The notes below the pieces were generated by a model. The model had not been told where the DNA came from and did not search any database. It worked only from the letters and a program-made list of their open reading frames with translations. This document shows positions 1-6,348 of a stretch of DNA of 12,449 nt, piece by piece (the first letter of the stretch is position 1; the number at the start of each line of letters is the position of its first letter). Source of the DNA: Candidatus Nitrotoga sp. CP45 (GTDB lineage: Bacteria > Bacteroidota > Bacteroidia > Flavobacteriales > Flavobacteriaceae). Position numbers and translations under genes: made by a program. The stretch spans positions 1 to 12,449 of the forward strand of contig CALQCV020000029.1 of NCBI GenBank assembly GCA_943329165.2, read 5' to 3'.

Positions 1-41
1 ATTAAACATATTAAAGTTAATTAGTTTAAGGTTTCCTTTAA

Positions 42-74
42 AAATCCCTGCCGACTAGACGCAGGGATTTTTTT
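42..74 (+). terminator. Intrinsic terminator of an unseen upstream gene
   Basis: A perfect 10-bp stem (AAATCCCTGC at 42-51 with GCAGGGATTT at 61-70) has a 9-base loop and runs into a T tract to 74. Read on the minus strand the stem is followed by only five T, so it may work both ways but better on the plus strand. It presumably ends a plus-strand transcript that starts left of the window. Confidence 0.8.
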
Positions 75-190
75 ATACTCAAAAGAGCTTTTAAAATGAA
101 CATATTAAAAGCTGTAGTCTTTCTATAAAGAAAGGAATGCTAAGTTATTTAAAATACAATTAATTTGATACTCCAAATCTGACATTATTA

Positions 191-223
191 AATAAAAAGT
201 ATTCCATTTACTAAGTTGGAATA
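191..223 (-). terminator. Intrinsic terminator of the secreted nuclease gene
   Basis: Directly after the stop codon of the minus-strand nuclease gene, TATTCCA (200-206) and TGGAATA (217-223) can pair around a 10-base loop. On the minus strand this is followed by CTTTTTATTT. The stem is AT-rich and only 7 bp, so it is a modest terminator, but its position right behind the stop fits. Confidence 0.55.
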
Positions 224-224
224 A

Positions 225-2189
225 CTATTCAATAATTAACTTCTTAGTCACAACTTTAGAGTCAACTTTTATTTTTGCCAAATAAATACCAGATGTTAAG
301 TCGATGTGTAAAGTAGTTTCTCCATTAAAATTTTGCTCAAAAACTTTTTGTCCAAGAGTAGAAAACATTTCAATTTTTGCATCAGATGCTATTCCAAAAA
401 TGGTAATATTCCCTTTTGTTGGATTTGGATACAGCACAACTTTAGTAGCATCTAAATCGTTTGTTGACAAAGGCGTAAACCAAGCCTGACCAACATTCGC
501 ACCAAAAACATAGTCTGCTAAAGTCGGATAATCTATAAATGGATTTCTGTTTACCTGCCAAGTATAGATGTAATTATTTCTATTCATTTCAAAATCATCT
601 CTAGGGTCAGTTTGATTCCACTGTAAAAGCAACGCCAATTCACCAAGCTGTCCTACAGTAGTATTCGCTGGGTTTCCGCTAACAACACTCAATCCGTTGT
701 AACGACAAGCCATATAAAAAACAGATCTTGCAACATCGCCACGCCAACTCCCTTGTGTTCCTGCTGGTCCAACATATTCACCATAATCTCTATTTCCGCG
801 TATACTGTTTTCTGGTCCATCTTCAGCACGAATGTGATGCGCATCAGCATGTCCGGCCATGATATCATTCGCATCGGTTGGTAACCAAACATTTATTCCA
901 TCTGGAATTGATGCTGTCCCGTTAGAATAACCGCCTCGAGATTGTGGATAAATATGTTCTCTGTTCCACTTTCCTGTATTGATTCCAGTTTCTTGAATGT
1001 CTAACTTAGAACGAGGTTGCTCTGCATACATTAACCAAACTTGATTACTATTCAAAGGATTTTGGTCAGATTTTTTCAAAATAGTTTCAACATCTCCATA
1101 ATTGTGAGCGTGAACAACACTTGGGTTGGCAATAATGTCTTGAATAGCCTGTTTTAAAACAGCACCCGATTTTCCTTCTAACGAACTGTAATAACCAGCC
1201 GGAGTTGTTGGTGTTACTATTCCATAAGTTGGATTTAAAGGTGTTCCCCAGGCAGAAACCACAAAATCATTATCGATAACTCTAATTTCTATAAGATCAT
1301 TTATGCGATTATATCCAGTTGGTAGCGTTCCAAATTTAATAACAATTGTTTCATCACCTTCATCTAAAATATCATCTACCAAGTCAATAGTAGCTGTAAA
1401 ACTTGAGGCGCCTATAGCCATAGAAACTGAAGTGCTTCCTGTATAATCAGCGTTATTTATAGTGCCTGTATTTATTGAAAAAGTAAAATTTAATGGGGCA
1501 GTTATAGGCGTTTGTGTGGTGAAAGTTATGTTTATTGAACCTCCTTCTGTCACCTGTCCAGCAACAGCCGTTGTTGTTGAAATTGTAATTCCGTTAAAAC
1601 CAAAACCACTTCCATCATTATTTGCGCCCGGAGTTGTCGCTTTGGTTTCATACGTTCCGTCGTTTTTTCTTTGAATGGATTGCGTGGTTTGTGCTCCATT
1701 AGCATTTTCATCAATTTGAGAAGTTATGCCAAGAGCGGTCATCAATGCTGTTGCATCAGCATCACTTGTGTCATAAACTAAAGCACTTATCAAATTAGTT
1801 GTTGTTGCTGGTGTGCTATTAGGAAAATCTGTTGCGTTTCCTGAATAGATTGCTACACCATCAGGTCCATTTTGAAAAGTACTGTCGGTTAAAAGTCTGT
1901 TTGGAACTGGTGAAACTAATTGGTTTCCAAGAACTACAATTCCGTTAACGTCTGTAGTTAATCCATCCAAATCAACAACATAATAACTCTTGGTGGCTAA
2001 ACTTCCTGTACCGTTAAAGAAAACAAGTACATAACCATTTAATGAAAAATTAGCTGAAGTAGATTTTAATTCGATAAACTGTTTATCATTTGTACTCGGC
2101 GTATCCGAATCTAACTCATTGATAACAACTTGGGCTTTACTTACTGAAAAAACAGTAAGCGCCATAAGGAGCAATAATTTTTTAAACAT
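225..2189 (-). CDS. Secreted endonuclease I family protein with lamin-tail, Calx-beta-like and T9SS sorting domains
   Basis: This is a 654-residue extracellular nuclease, probably a non-specific DNase/RNase of the EndA/endonuclease I family. It has a signal peptide (1-19, cleavage near SKA/Q), a lamin-tail-like domain (about 20-195, ending in the usual TPGANN), a Calx-beta-like domain (about 200-308) and the nuclease domain (about 330-563). The nuclease domain shows the metal/catalytic motif WNREHIYPQS (408-417), DAHHIRAED (449-457) and VNRNPFIDYP. The type A T9SS C-terminal domain (about 578-654) starts at VVLYPNPTKGN and ends in KKLIIE, so export by the type IX system is expected, either released or surface-anchored. 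The frame stays open to 2240, but the ATG at 2189 is chosen because it begins a clean signal peptide (MFKKLLLLMALT) and a TATATTTG promoter element lies at 2210-2217, inside the longer version. All nuclease motifs look intact. Confidence 0.9.
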   Translation of the reverse strand: MFKKLLLLMALTVFSVSKAQVVINELDSDTPSTNDKQFIELKSTSANFSLNGYVLVFFNGTGSLATKSYYVVDLDGLTTDVNGIVVLGNQLVSPVPNRLLTDSTFQNGPDGVAIYSGNATDFPNSTPATTTNLISALVYDTSDADATALMTALGITSQIDENANGAQTTQSIQRKNDGTYETKATTPGANNDGSGFGFNGITISTTTAVAGQVTEGGSINITFTTQTPITAPLNFTFSINTGTINNADYTGSTSVSMAIGASSFTATIDLVDDILDEGDETIVIKFGTLPTGYNRINDLIEIRVIDNDFVVSAWGTPLNPTYGIVTPTTPAGYYSSLEGKSGAVLKQAIQDIIANPSVVHAHNYGDVETILKKSDQNPLNSNQVWLMYAEQPRSKLDIQETGINTGKWNREHIYPQSRGGYSNGTASIPDGINVWLPTDANDIMAGHADAHHIRAEDGPENSIRGNRDYGEYVGPAGTQGSWRGDVARSVFYMACRYNGLSVVSGNPANTTVGQLGELALLLQWNQTDPRDDFEMNRNNYIYTWQVNRNPFIDYPTLADYVFGANVGQAWFTPLSTNDLDATKVVLYPNPTKGNITIFGIASDAKIEMFSTLGQKVFEQNFNGETTLHIDLTSGIYLAKIKVDSKVVTKKLIIE

Positions 2190-2209
2190 TATTCTTAAAT
2201 TGTGGTATG

Positions 2210-2242
2210 CAAATATATTTATAAGAAAAAGTAAAATCACAA
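2210..2242 (-). promoter_or_regulatory. Promoter of the secreted nuclease gene
   Basis: On the minus strand TTG (2240-2242) is followed after 22 bases by TATATTTG (2210-2217), matching the Bacteroidota -33/-7 pattern. Transcription would start near 2204, about 15 bases before the ATG at 2189, which rules out the upstream start at 2240. Confidence 0.6.
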
Positions 2243-2343
2243 TTACTCCGCTTAATTAACCATAAAAACGCTCCAGAAGGAATTTAATTAGGAAAAAACT
2301 TAAAAAAAAATCAGCTGTAGAATTCACGAAAAACTAAACCGTG

Positions 2344-2351
2344 TATTTTTG
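2344..2351 (+). promoter_or_regulatory. -7 element of the TauE/SafE permease gene
   Basis: TATTTTTG is a perfect TAnnTTTG match, 38 bases before the GTG start at 2390. No good TTTG element is visible at the expected distance upstream, so this rests on the -7 box alone. Confidence 0.4.
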
Positions 2352-2389
2352 ATACAATTGCACTATTTTTACAACATCAATCTAAAGCA

Positions 2390-3181
2390 GTGTTAGAACT
2401 TTTAGGATATATCGGAGCTTTACTTATTGGGATAGTACTTGGAATTACCGGCGGCGGTGGATCAATACTAACAGTTCCTGTATTGGTTTATATTCTAAAT
2501 TACAATCCAATAATTGCTACAGCTTATTCTTTATTTATTGTTGGAACGACAGCTGGTTTTGGTACAATTCAAAACTTCAAAAATGGTCTTGTTGTTCCAA
2601 CGACAGGATTCCAATTTGCCATTCCTTCGTTGATTGGCGTATACATAACGCGGAAGTTTATTGTTCCAAAAATACCGGAAACCATATTCTATTTTAGCTC
2701 CATCCAATTATCAAAAGAGACTTTTTTAATGTTGATTTTTGCAGTAGTTATGTTTATGGCTGCCTATTCAATGCTGAAGGATAAAAAAGAATCTGAGGTT
2801 GTTGATTTTAAAACTAAATCTTTGGTAGTTCTTGTAATCCAATTGTTCTTTGTTGGGATTTTAATTGGATTAATTGGCGCCGGTGGTGGTTTTCTAATCA
2901 TTCCTGCCTTATTGAAATTTGCCAAATTACCGATGAAGAAAGCCATCGGGACGTCACTATTTATAATTACCATTAATTCGCTAATTGGATTTACAGGTGA
3001 TATTCAAAATTTCGAAATCGATTGGGCATTTTTGATTCCGTTTACAACTTTTTCTGTGATTGGGATTTTTATTGGTCTTTATATTCAAAATTATATCAAT
3101 GAAAAGCATTTAAAAAAAATATTTGGATTTTTTGTTTTAATAATGTCCTTCTTTATTCTTTACAAAGAACTTTTATCATAA
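2390..3181 (+). CDS. TauE/SafE family membrane permease, probable sulfite exporter
   Basis: This 263-residue inner-membrane protein belongs to the TauE/SafE (DUF81) family, whose members export sulfite or organosulfonates. It shows the family's internal duplication: a glycine-rich motif GITGGGGSILTVPVLVY (18-34) in the first half is echoed by GLIGAGGGFLIIPAL (160-174) in the second. About seven or eight hydrophobic segments are seen, with a charged loop around 129-143 between the halves. The start is GTG; the next residues LELLGYIGALL fit the expected N-terminus, and no ATG is available closer. The gene ends 96 bases before a CstB-like persulfide dioxygenase on the same strand, which supports sulfite as substrate. 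That second gene has its own promoter-like sequence, so co-transcription is not certain. The substrate is inferred from family and neighbour. Confidence 0.85.
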   Translation: MLELLGYIGALLIGIVLGITGGGGSILTVPVLVYILNYNPIIATAYSLFIVGTTAGFGTIQNFKNGLVVPTTGFQFAIPSLIGVYITRKFIVPKIPETIFYFSSIQLSKETFLMLIFAVVMFMAAYSMLKDKKESEVVDFKTKSLVVLVIQLFFVGILIGLIGAGGGFLIIPALLKFAKLPMKKAIGTSLFIITINSLIGFTGDIQNFEIDWAFLIPFTTFSVIGIFIGLYIQNYINEKHLKKIFGFFVLIMSFFILYKELLS

Positions 3182-3196
3182 AATATTCTAAATTCA

Positions 3197-3228
3197 TTGC
3201 TTACTTTTGTTGTTATACTTTAATTTTG
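3197..3228 (+). promoter_or_regulatory. Promoter of the CstB-like gene
   Basis: TTG (3197-3199), a 21-base spacer and a perfect TAATTTTG (3221-3228) match the Bacteroidota pattern. The start of transcription would be near 3235, giving a leader of about 43 bases. No terminator separates this from the permease gene, so both read-through and independent expression are possible. Confidence 0.6.
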
Positions 3229-3277
3229 TCACTCTAGACCATTAAGCCCAACTGTACGAAGTAAAAACCTTTTTCTT

Positions 3278-4690
3278 ATGAAAATTGAACAAATATACAC
3301 CGGATGCATTGCCCAAGCAGCTTATTATCTTGAATGCAATGGTGAAGCAGCAATTTTCGATCCGCTGCGTGAAGTTCAGCCTTATCTGGACAGAGCCAAA
3401 AAAGATAACGCCAAGATTAAATATATTTTCGAAACACATTTTCATGCCGATTTTGTATCGGGGCATTTGGACTTGGCAAAAAAAAGTGGTGGGGAAATTG
3501 TGTTTGGCCCAACCGCAAATCCTGAATTTAAAGCTATAATCGCTACCGATAACCAAGAGTTTAAAGTGGGTGATTATATTGTAAAAGCCATTCATACTCC
3601 AGGACATACTTTAGAAAGTACATGCTATCTTCTTATAGATGAAAATGGAAAACAGTACGGAATTATTACCGGCGATACTTTATTCATCGGTGATGTTGGT
3701 CGCCCTGATTTAGCACAAGCTTTAGTAGAAGATTTGACACAGGAAAAATTGGCAGCTTATCTTTTTGATTCGTTGCGAAATAAAATTATGCCGTTAGCTG
3801 ATGATTTGATTGTGTATCCAAGTCATGGTGCCGGGAGTGCTTGTGGCAAAAATATGAGCAAAGAAACAACGGATACTTTAGGCAATCAAAAGAGAACGAA
3901 TTATGCATTACGAGCTGATATGACTAAAGAAGAGTTTACTAAAGAATTGTTGGATGGATTAGGACTTCCACCTGCTTATTTTCCTCAAAACGTGATGCTA
4001 AATATTAAAGGATATGATAGTTTGGATAGCATTTTAGAAAAGAGTAATATCGGACTTTCTCCCAGAGAATTCGAAGCTGTTGCCAATCAAAGTGATGTCG
4101 TGGTTTTGGATGTCAGACATGAAAATGATTTTGTACAAGCACATATTCCGAACTCGATTTTTATTGGAATTCAGGGAAATTTTGCTCCTTGGGTTGGTAC
4201 TCTACTTCGCGATGTCAATCAAAAACTATTACTTGTGGCTCCTGAAGGGAAAGAAGAAGAAACCATCACCCGATTATCACGTGTTGGTTTTGACCATGTT
4301 TTAGGATATCTCAAACATGGCATAGAAGGTTGGAAAACGGCAGGTTTCGAAACGGATAACATTCATTCTATTTCGCCAGAAGTTTTTGCCAGCAAAATAA
4401 ATTCGAAAAGTTTAGTGATTGACGCCAGAAAACCTAGTGAATATGAAGCAGAACATGTAGAAAATGCAATTAATCTTCCGTTAGATAACATTAATGAAAA
4501 TTTTCAAAGTATTCCAAAAGGCGACGATTTCTTCTTACATTGTGCTGGCGGCTATCGTTCTGTGATTATGGCATCTATTTTAAAATCGCGAGGAATTCAT
4601 AATCTTATCAATGTTGAAAAAGGAATGAGCGGTATTAAACAAACGACTGTACGTTGTACCAAATTCGAATGTCCATCAATAAAAAAATAA
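3278..4690 (+). CDS. CstB-like persulfide dioxygenase: metallo-beta-lactamase fold plus two rhodanese domains
   Basis: This 470-residue protein has the three-domain order of Staphylococcus aureus CstB, which oxidises low-molecular-weight persulfides in sulfide detoxification. The metallo-beta-lactamase domain (about 1-210) carries THFHADFVSGH (53-63), H110 in HTPGHT, D133 in TGDTLF and H183 in PSHGAGSACGK. H54, H110 and D133 fit the single-iron site of ETHE1-type dioxygenases, and F59 replaces the last His of the HxHxDH motif, as is usual in this subgroup. The first rhodanese domain (about 265-358) has no Cys in its active loop (VAPEGKEEE), so it is a pseudo-rhodanese. The second (about 366-460) has an intact loop HCAGGYRS with catalytic C422. 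The location is probably cytosolic, since no signal peptide is seen. The upstream TauE/SafE permease fits as an exporter of the sulfite formed. No sqr, cstA or cstR homologue lies in the window. Confidence 0.88.
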   Translation: MKIEQIYTGCIAQAAYYLECNGEAAIFDPLREVQPYLDRAKKDNAKIKYIFETHFHADFVSGHLDLAKKSGGEIVFGPTANPEFKAIIATDNQEFKVGDYIVKAIHTPGHTLESTCYLLIDENGKQYGIITGDTLFIGDVGRPDLAQALVEDLTQEKLAAYLFDSLRNKIMPLADDLIVYPSHGAGSACGKNMSKETTDTLGNQKRTNYALRADMTKEEFTKELLDGLGLPPAYFPQNVMLNIKGYDSLDSILEKSNIGLSPREFEAVANQSDVVVLDVRHENDFVQAHIPNSIFIGIQGNFAPWVGTLLRDVNQKLLLVAPEGKEEETITRLSRVGFDHVLGYLKHGIEGWKTAGFETDNIHSISPEVFASKINSKSLVIDARKPSEYEAEHVENAINLPLDNINENFQSIPKGDDFFLHCAGGYRSVIMASILKSRGIHNLINVEKGMSGIKQTTVRCTKFECPSIKK

Positions 4691-4735
4691 ATCAAAAAAA
4701 TGTTAAATAACTATTTATAAATTAAGCAAATTAGA

Positions 4736-4743
4736 TACATTTG
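4736..4743 (+). promoter_or_regulatory. -7 element of the DUF4369 lipoprotein gene
   Basis: TACATTTG is a perfect TAnnTTTG match, 27 bases before the ATG at 4771. The -33 region is AT-rich (TTTA at 4714-4717, 18-base spacer) with no good TTTG. Confidence 0.5.
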
Positions 4744-4770
4744 CATTCGTAAAAATTTTAAAACAAAAAA

Positions 4771-5520
4771 ATGAAAAAAATACTTCTTTTAGTGGCTCTT
4801 ACCGTAGTTCTGTTTTCATGTAAGAACTTAGGTGAAGGTGAATATGAAATTACTGGAAATGTAAAAGGAATGAAAACCGGTTTAGTTTTCCTTGAAAAAC
4901 AAAACCCAATGGGAATGGGAGCACTAGCAATTGATACTGTAAAAATTGTTGATGGGAAATTTGAAATCAAAGGAAAAACAACAGAACCTGAAATTCATTT
5001 TATTCAAATTGATAAAGTAAACGGTAAAGTTCCTTTTATTCTCGAAGGTGGTGAAATTGCAATTACTGTTGATAAAGACAGTATATTCAAATCCAAAGCC
5101 GCAGGCACATACAGCAATGATGAGTTTACTAAGTTCAATGAAGAATCTACTAAAATTCAAAAAAGAATGCAAAAAAGTGTTATGGATTTTCAAACAAAAA
5201 ACATGGCCTTAATGAATGAAGCACAGCAAAATAAAGATACGGTAGCAATAAACCGATTGAGAGCAGAATATGATGTTATTCAAAAACCAATCACAGATTA
5301 TACTTTTGGTTACCCAAAAACGCATCCAAAATCATTCATTAGTGTTTTGATTCTGCAAATGATGGCTAACAATCCTAAATTTGCAAAGGAGATTGATGGA
5401 ATATACAAGTCATTTGATGAGTCTTTGAAAAAAACAAAACCTGGAAAAGCTATTAAAACAAATCTTGATAATTTAAAAAAAAAGCCAGCAGCTCCATTAG
5501 CTCCGCCGGTAAGTCAATAG
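4771..5520 (+). CDS. DUF4369 lipoprotein: N-terminal part of a frameshifted TlpA-type thiol-disulfide protein
   Basis: The 249-residue product starts with a lipoprotein signal (MKKILLLVALTVV, then LFSC with C17 as the lipidated residue). A DUF4369-type beta domain follows (about 25-110, YEITGNVKGMKTGLVFLEKQ). After it comes a helical, charged segment (about 115-235, with THPKSFISVL and a KKTKPGKAIKT stretch). Such proteins sit in the periplasm, tethered to a membrane, and normally continue into a thioredoxin domain that reduces or exchanges disulfides. Here the frame ends at TAG 5518-5520 after a Pro/Ala-rich linker PAAPLAPPVSQ, and the missing thioredoxin domain lies immediately downstream in the -1 frame. 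The two frames overlap between 5472 and 5517. Either the gene has lost one base near its linker or the full protein is made by frameshifting. No strong acidic surface-export signal follows the lipid Cys. Confidence 0.85.
   Translation: MKKILLLVALTVVLFSCKNLGEGEYEITGNVKGMKTGLVFLEKQNPMGMGALAIDTVKIVDGKFEIKGKTTEPEIHFIQIDKVNGKVPFILEGGEIAITVDKDSIFKSKAAGTYSNDEFTKFNEESTKIQKRMQKSVMDFQTKNMALMNEAQQNKDTVAINRLRAEYDVIQKPITDYTFGYPKTHPKSFISVLILQMMANNPKFAKEIDGIYKSFDESLKKTKPGKAIKTNLDNLKKKPAAPLAPPVSQ
5475..5484 (+). promoter_or_regulatory. Candidate -1 frameshift (slippery) site
   Basis: A run of nine A followed by G lies in the region where both reading frames are open. Read in the frame of the upstream lipoprotein the codons are AAA AAA AAG, so 5478-5484 is A AAA AAG, the best-known bacterial -1 slippery heptamer (as in E. 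coli dnaX). A -1 slip here would join the lipoprotein to the thioredoxin domain with no stop until 5942. The A9 run could also cause transcriptional slippage. I see no strong stem downstream, only a 4-bp AGCT/AGCT pairing, and no upstream stimulator. Whether it is used is unknown. Confidence 0.35.
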
Positions 5521-5591
5521 TTGTTGGTCAAATAGCACCCGACTTTAAAGCACCAACGCCGAAAGGAAAGCTGGTTTCTTTAAAAGAAAGT

Positions 5592-5942
5592 TTGGGAAAA
5601 GTAACTTTGATTGATTTTTGGGCATCATGGTGTGGACCATGTAGACAAGAAAATAAAAATGTTGTAGCACTTTACAACGAGTTTCACAACAAAGGATTAA
5701 ATATCATAAGTGTCTCACTTGATGAAAATGAGGCCGATTGGAAAGAAGCAATTGCAAAAGATAAATTAACTTGGACGCATGTTTCTAACTTGAAAGAAAT
5801 GAAAGACCCAATTGCATTGCAATATGGAGTTACTCAAATTCCGACCACATTTTTGTTAGATGCTACAGGAAAAGTTGTTGCAATTGATTTAAGAGGCGAA
5901 GCTTTAAATGCAAAAATCAAAACGCTTCTAAGCATAAAATAA
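5592..5942 (+). CDS. TlpA-type thioredoxin domain: C-terminal part of the frameshifted DUF4369 protein
   Basis: This is a thioredoxin-fold domain of the TlpA/ResA type, which exchanges disulfides in the periplasm. From the TTG at 5592 it would be 116 residues, with the active site ASWCGPCRQE (C14, C17) and the cis-proline in TQIPTTF (P84). This start is nominal. The same frame is open back to 5472, and bases 5523-5591 encode VGQIAPDFKAPTPKGKLVSL, the normal beginning of this domain. Only non-ATG starts exist in that stretch, and the region lacks its own signal peptide, so as a separate protein it would stay in the cytosol and lack its first strands. It therefore makes sense only as the end of the upstream lipoprotein, with the reading frame changed by -1 between 5472 and 5517. 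All active-site residues are intact, which suggests a recent lesion, a sequence error or genuine recoding. Confidence 0.8.
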   Translation: MGKVTLIDFWASWCGPCRQENKNVVALYNEFHNKGLNIISVSLDENEADWKEAIAKDKLTWTHVSNLKEMKDPIALQYGVTQIPTTFLLDATGKVVAIDLRGEALNAKIKTLLSIK

Positions 5943-5963
5943 TAGTAATTCAGTGCTATACAG

Positions 5964-5996
5964 AAAAAATCTCCTCCAGGAGATTTTTTTATTTTA
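5964..5996 (+). terminator. Intrinsic terminator after the thioredoxin domain
   Basis: AAAAAATCTCC (5964-5974) and GGAGATTTTTT (5979-5989) pair perfectly around TCCA, and the T tract continues to TTTTTTTATTTT. It begins 21 bases after the stop codon of the thioredoxin frame. It indicates that the lipoprotein and thioredoxin halves share one transcript that ends here. Confidence 0.85.
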
Positions 5997-6045
5997 CTTA
6001 TAACCAAAACGTTAAGAAAAGGGCGGTGAATTAGTTATTTTTTTA

Positions 6046-6076
6046 TTTGTTAAGCTAAAAAGTGTTTTTATATTTG
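6046..6076 (+). promoter_or_regulatory. Promoter of the tRNA-Tyr gene
   Basis: TTTG (6046-6049), exactly 19 bases, then TATATTTG (6069-6076) is a full consensus Bacteroidota sigma-A promoter, the best in the window. Transcription would start near 6083, leaving a short 5' leader to be removed before the mature end at 6095. Confidence 0.8.
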
Positions 6077-6094
6077 CAACCGCATGTGGCAAAT

Positions 6095-6175
6095 GGGGAG
6101 ATACTCAAGCGGCCAACGAGGGCAGACTGTAAATCTGCTGTGTGAACTTCGCAGGTTCGAATCCTGCTCTCCCCA
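6095..6175 (+). tRNA. tRNA-Tyr (anticodon GTA)
   Basis: The acceptor stem GGGGAGA (6095-6101) pairs with TCTCCCC (6168-6174), followed by discriminator A. The anticodon stem GCAGA/TCTGC encloses CTGTAAA with anticodon GTA at 6129-6131. The T arm is GCAGG TTCGAAT CCTGC. The variable arm is long (class II), as expected for bacterial tRNA-Tyr, giving about 81 bases. The 3' CCA is not encoded (CAATA follows), so it must be added afterwards. The gene stands alone between its own promoter and a terminator-like hairpin. Confidence 0.95.
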
Positions 6176-6191
6176 CAATATTTTAAATATG

Positions 6192-6223
6192 AAAAAATCA
6201 CAAGCTCGCTTGATGTTTTTTTT
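6192..6223 (+). terminator. Probable terminator of tRNA-Tyr
   Basis: An A-rich arm and CAAG (6201-6204) pair with CTTG (6209-6212) around the loop CTCG. The outer pairs continue, with a bulge, into a run of eight T (6216-6223). The stem is imperfect but ends in a strong T tract and lies 25 bases after the tRNA. Confidence 0.6.
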
Positions 6224-6265
6224 GTTTTAAAATGTTGAGCAAGGGCACCTTGTTCAGGATCATGA

Positions 6266-6288
6266 AGTAACCCTGCTCTCCCCGCAAT
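6266..6288 (+). repeat. Degenerate duplicate of the tRNA-Tyr 3' end
   Basis: The bases CCTGCTCTCCCC, covering the 3' T-stem strand and the 3' acceptor strand of tRNA-Tyr, recur at 6272-6283. The flanks are also similar (AATCCTG and CCCCACAAT at the tRNA; AACCCTG and CCCCGCAAT here). The copy lies about 108 bases downstream and nothing like the 5' half of a tRNA precedes it. It may be an integration scar, with the tRNA 3' end duplicated as an attachment site, or the remains of a second tRNA. No integrase is nearby. Confidence 0.55.
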
Positions 6289-6297
6289 TTTTTTAAC

Positions 6298-6330
6298 AAA
6301 AAAAACTTCAATTTCTTGAAGAGTTTTTTA
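6298..6330 (-). terminator. Terminator of the SIMPL gene, possibly bidirectional
   Basis: AAAAAAC plus TTCAA (to 6311) pairs with TTGAA (6316-6320) and GTTTTTT (6323-6329) around TTTC, with a 2-base bulge. On the minus strand it is followed by eight T and lies about 20 bases past the SIMPL stop codon. It also carries a T tract on the plus strand and could stop read-through from the tRNA side. Confidence 0.6.
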
Positions 6331-6348
6331 TTAAATTCTATTCGGTTT

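Noticed and set aside
119..134. CTTTC/GAAAG hairpin in the left intergenic region
   Set aside because: It is only 5 bp, has no T tract after it and no gene to serve; chance is likely in AT-rich DNA.
2190..2240. Longer N-terminus of the secreted nuclease starting at 2240
   Set aside because: It would add 17 residues before a clean signal peptide, and the probable promoter (TATATTTG at 2210-2217) lies inside it.
3242..3607. Minus-strand open frame opposite the CstB-like gene
   Set aside because: It is antisense to conserved codons of the metallo-beta-lactamase domain and has no protein-like features of its own.
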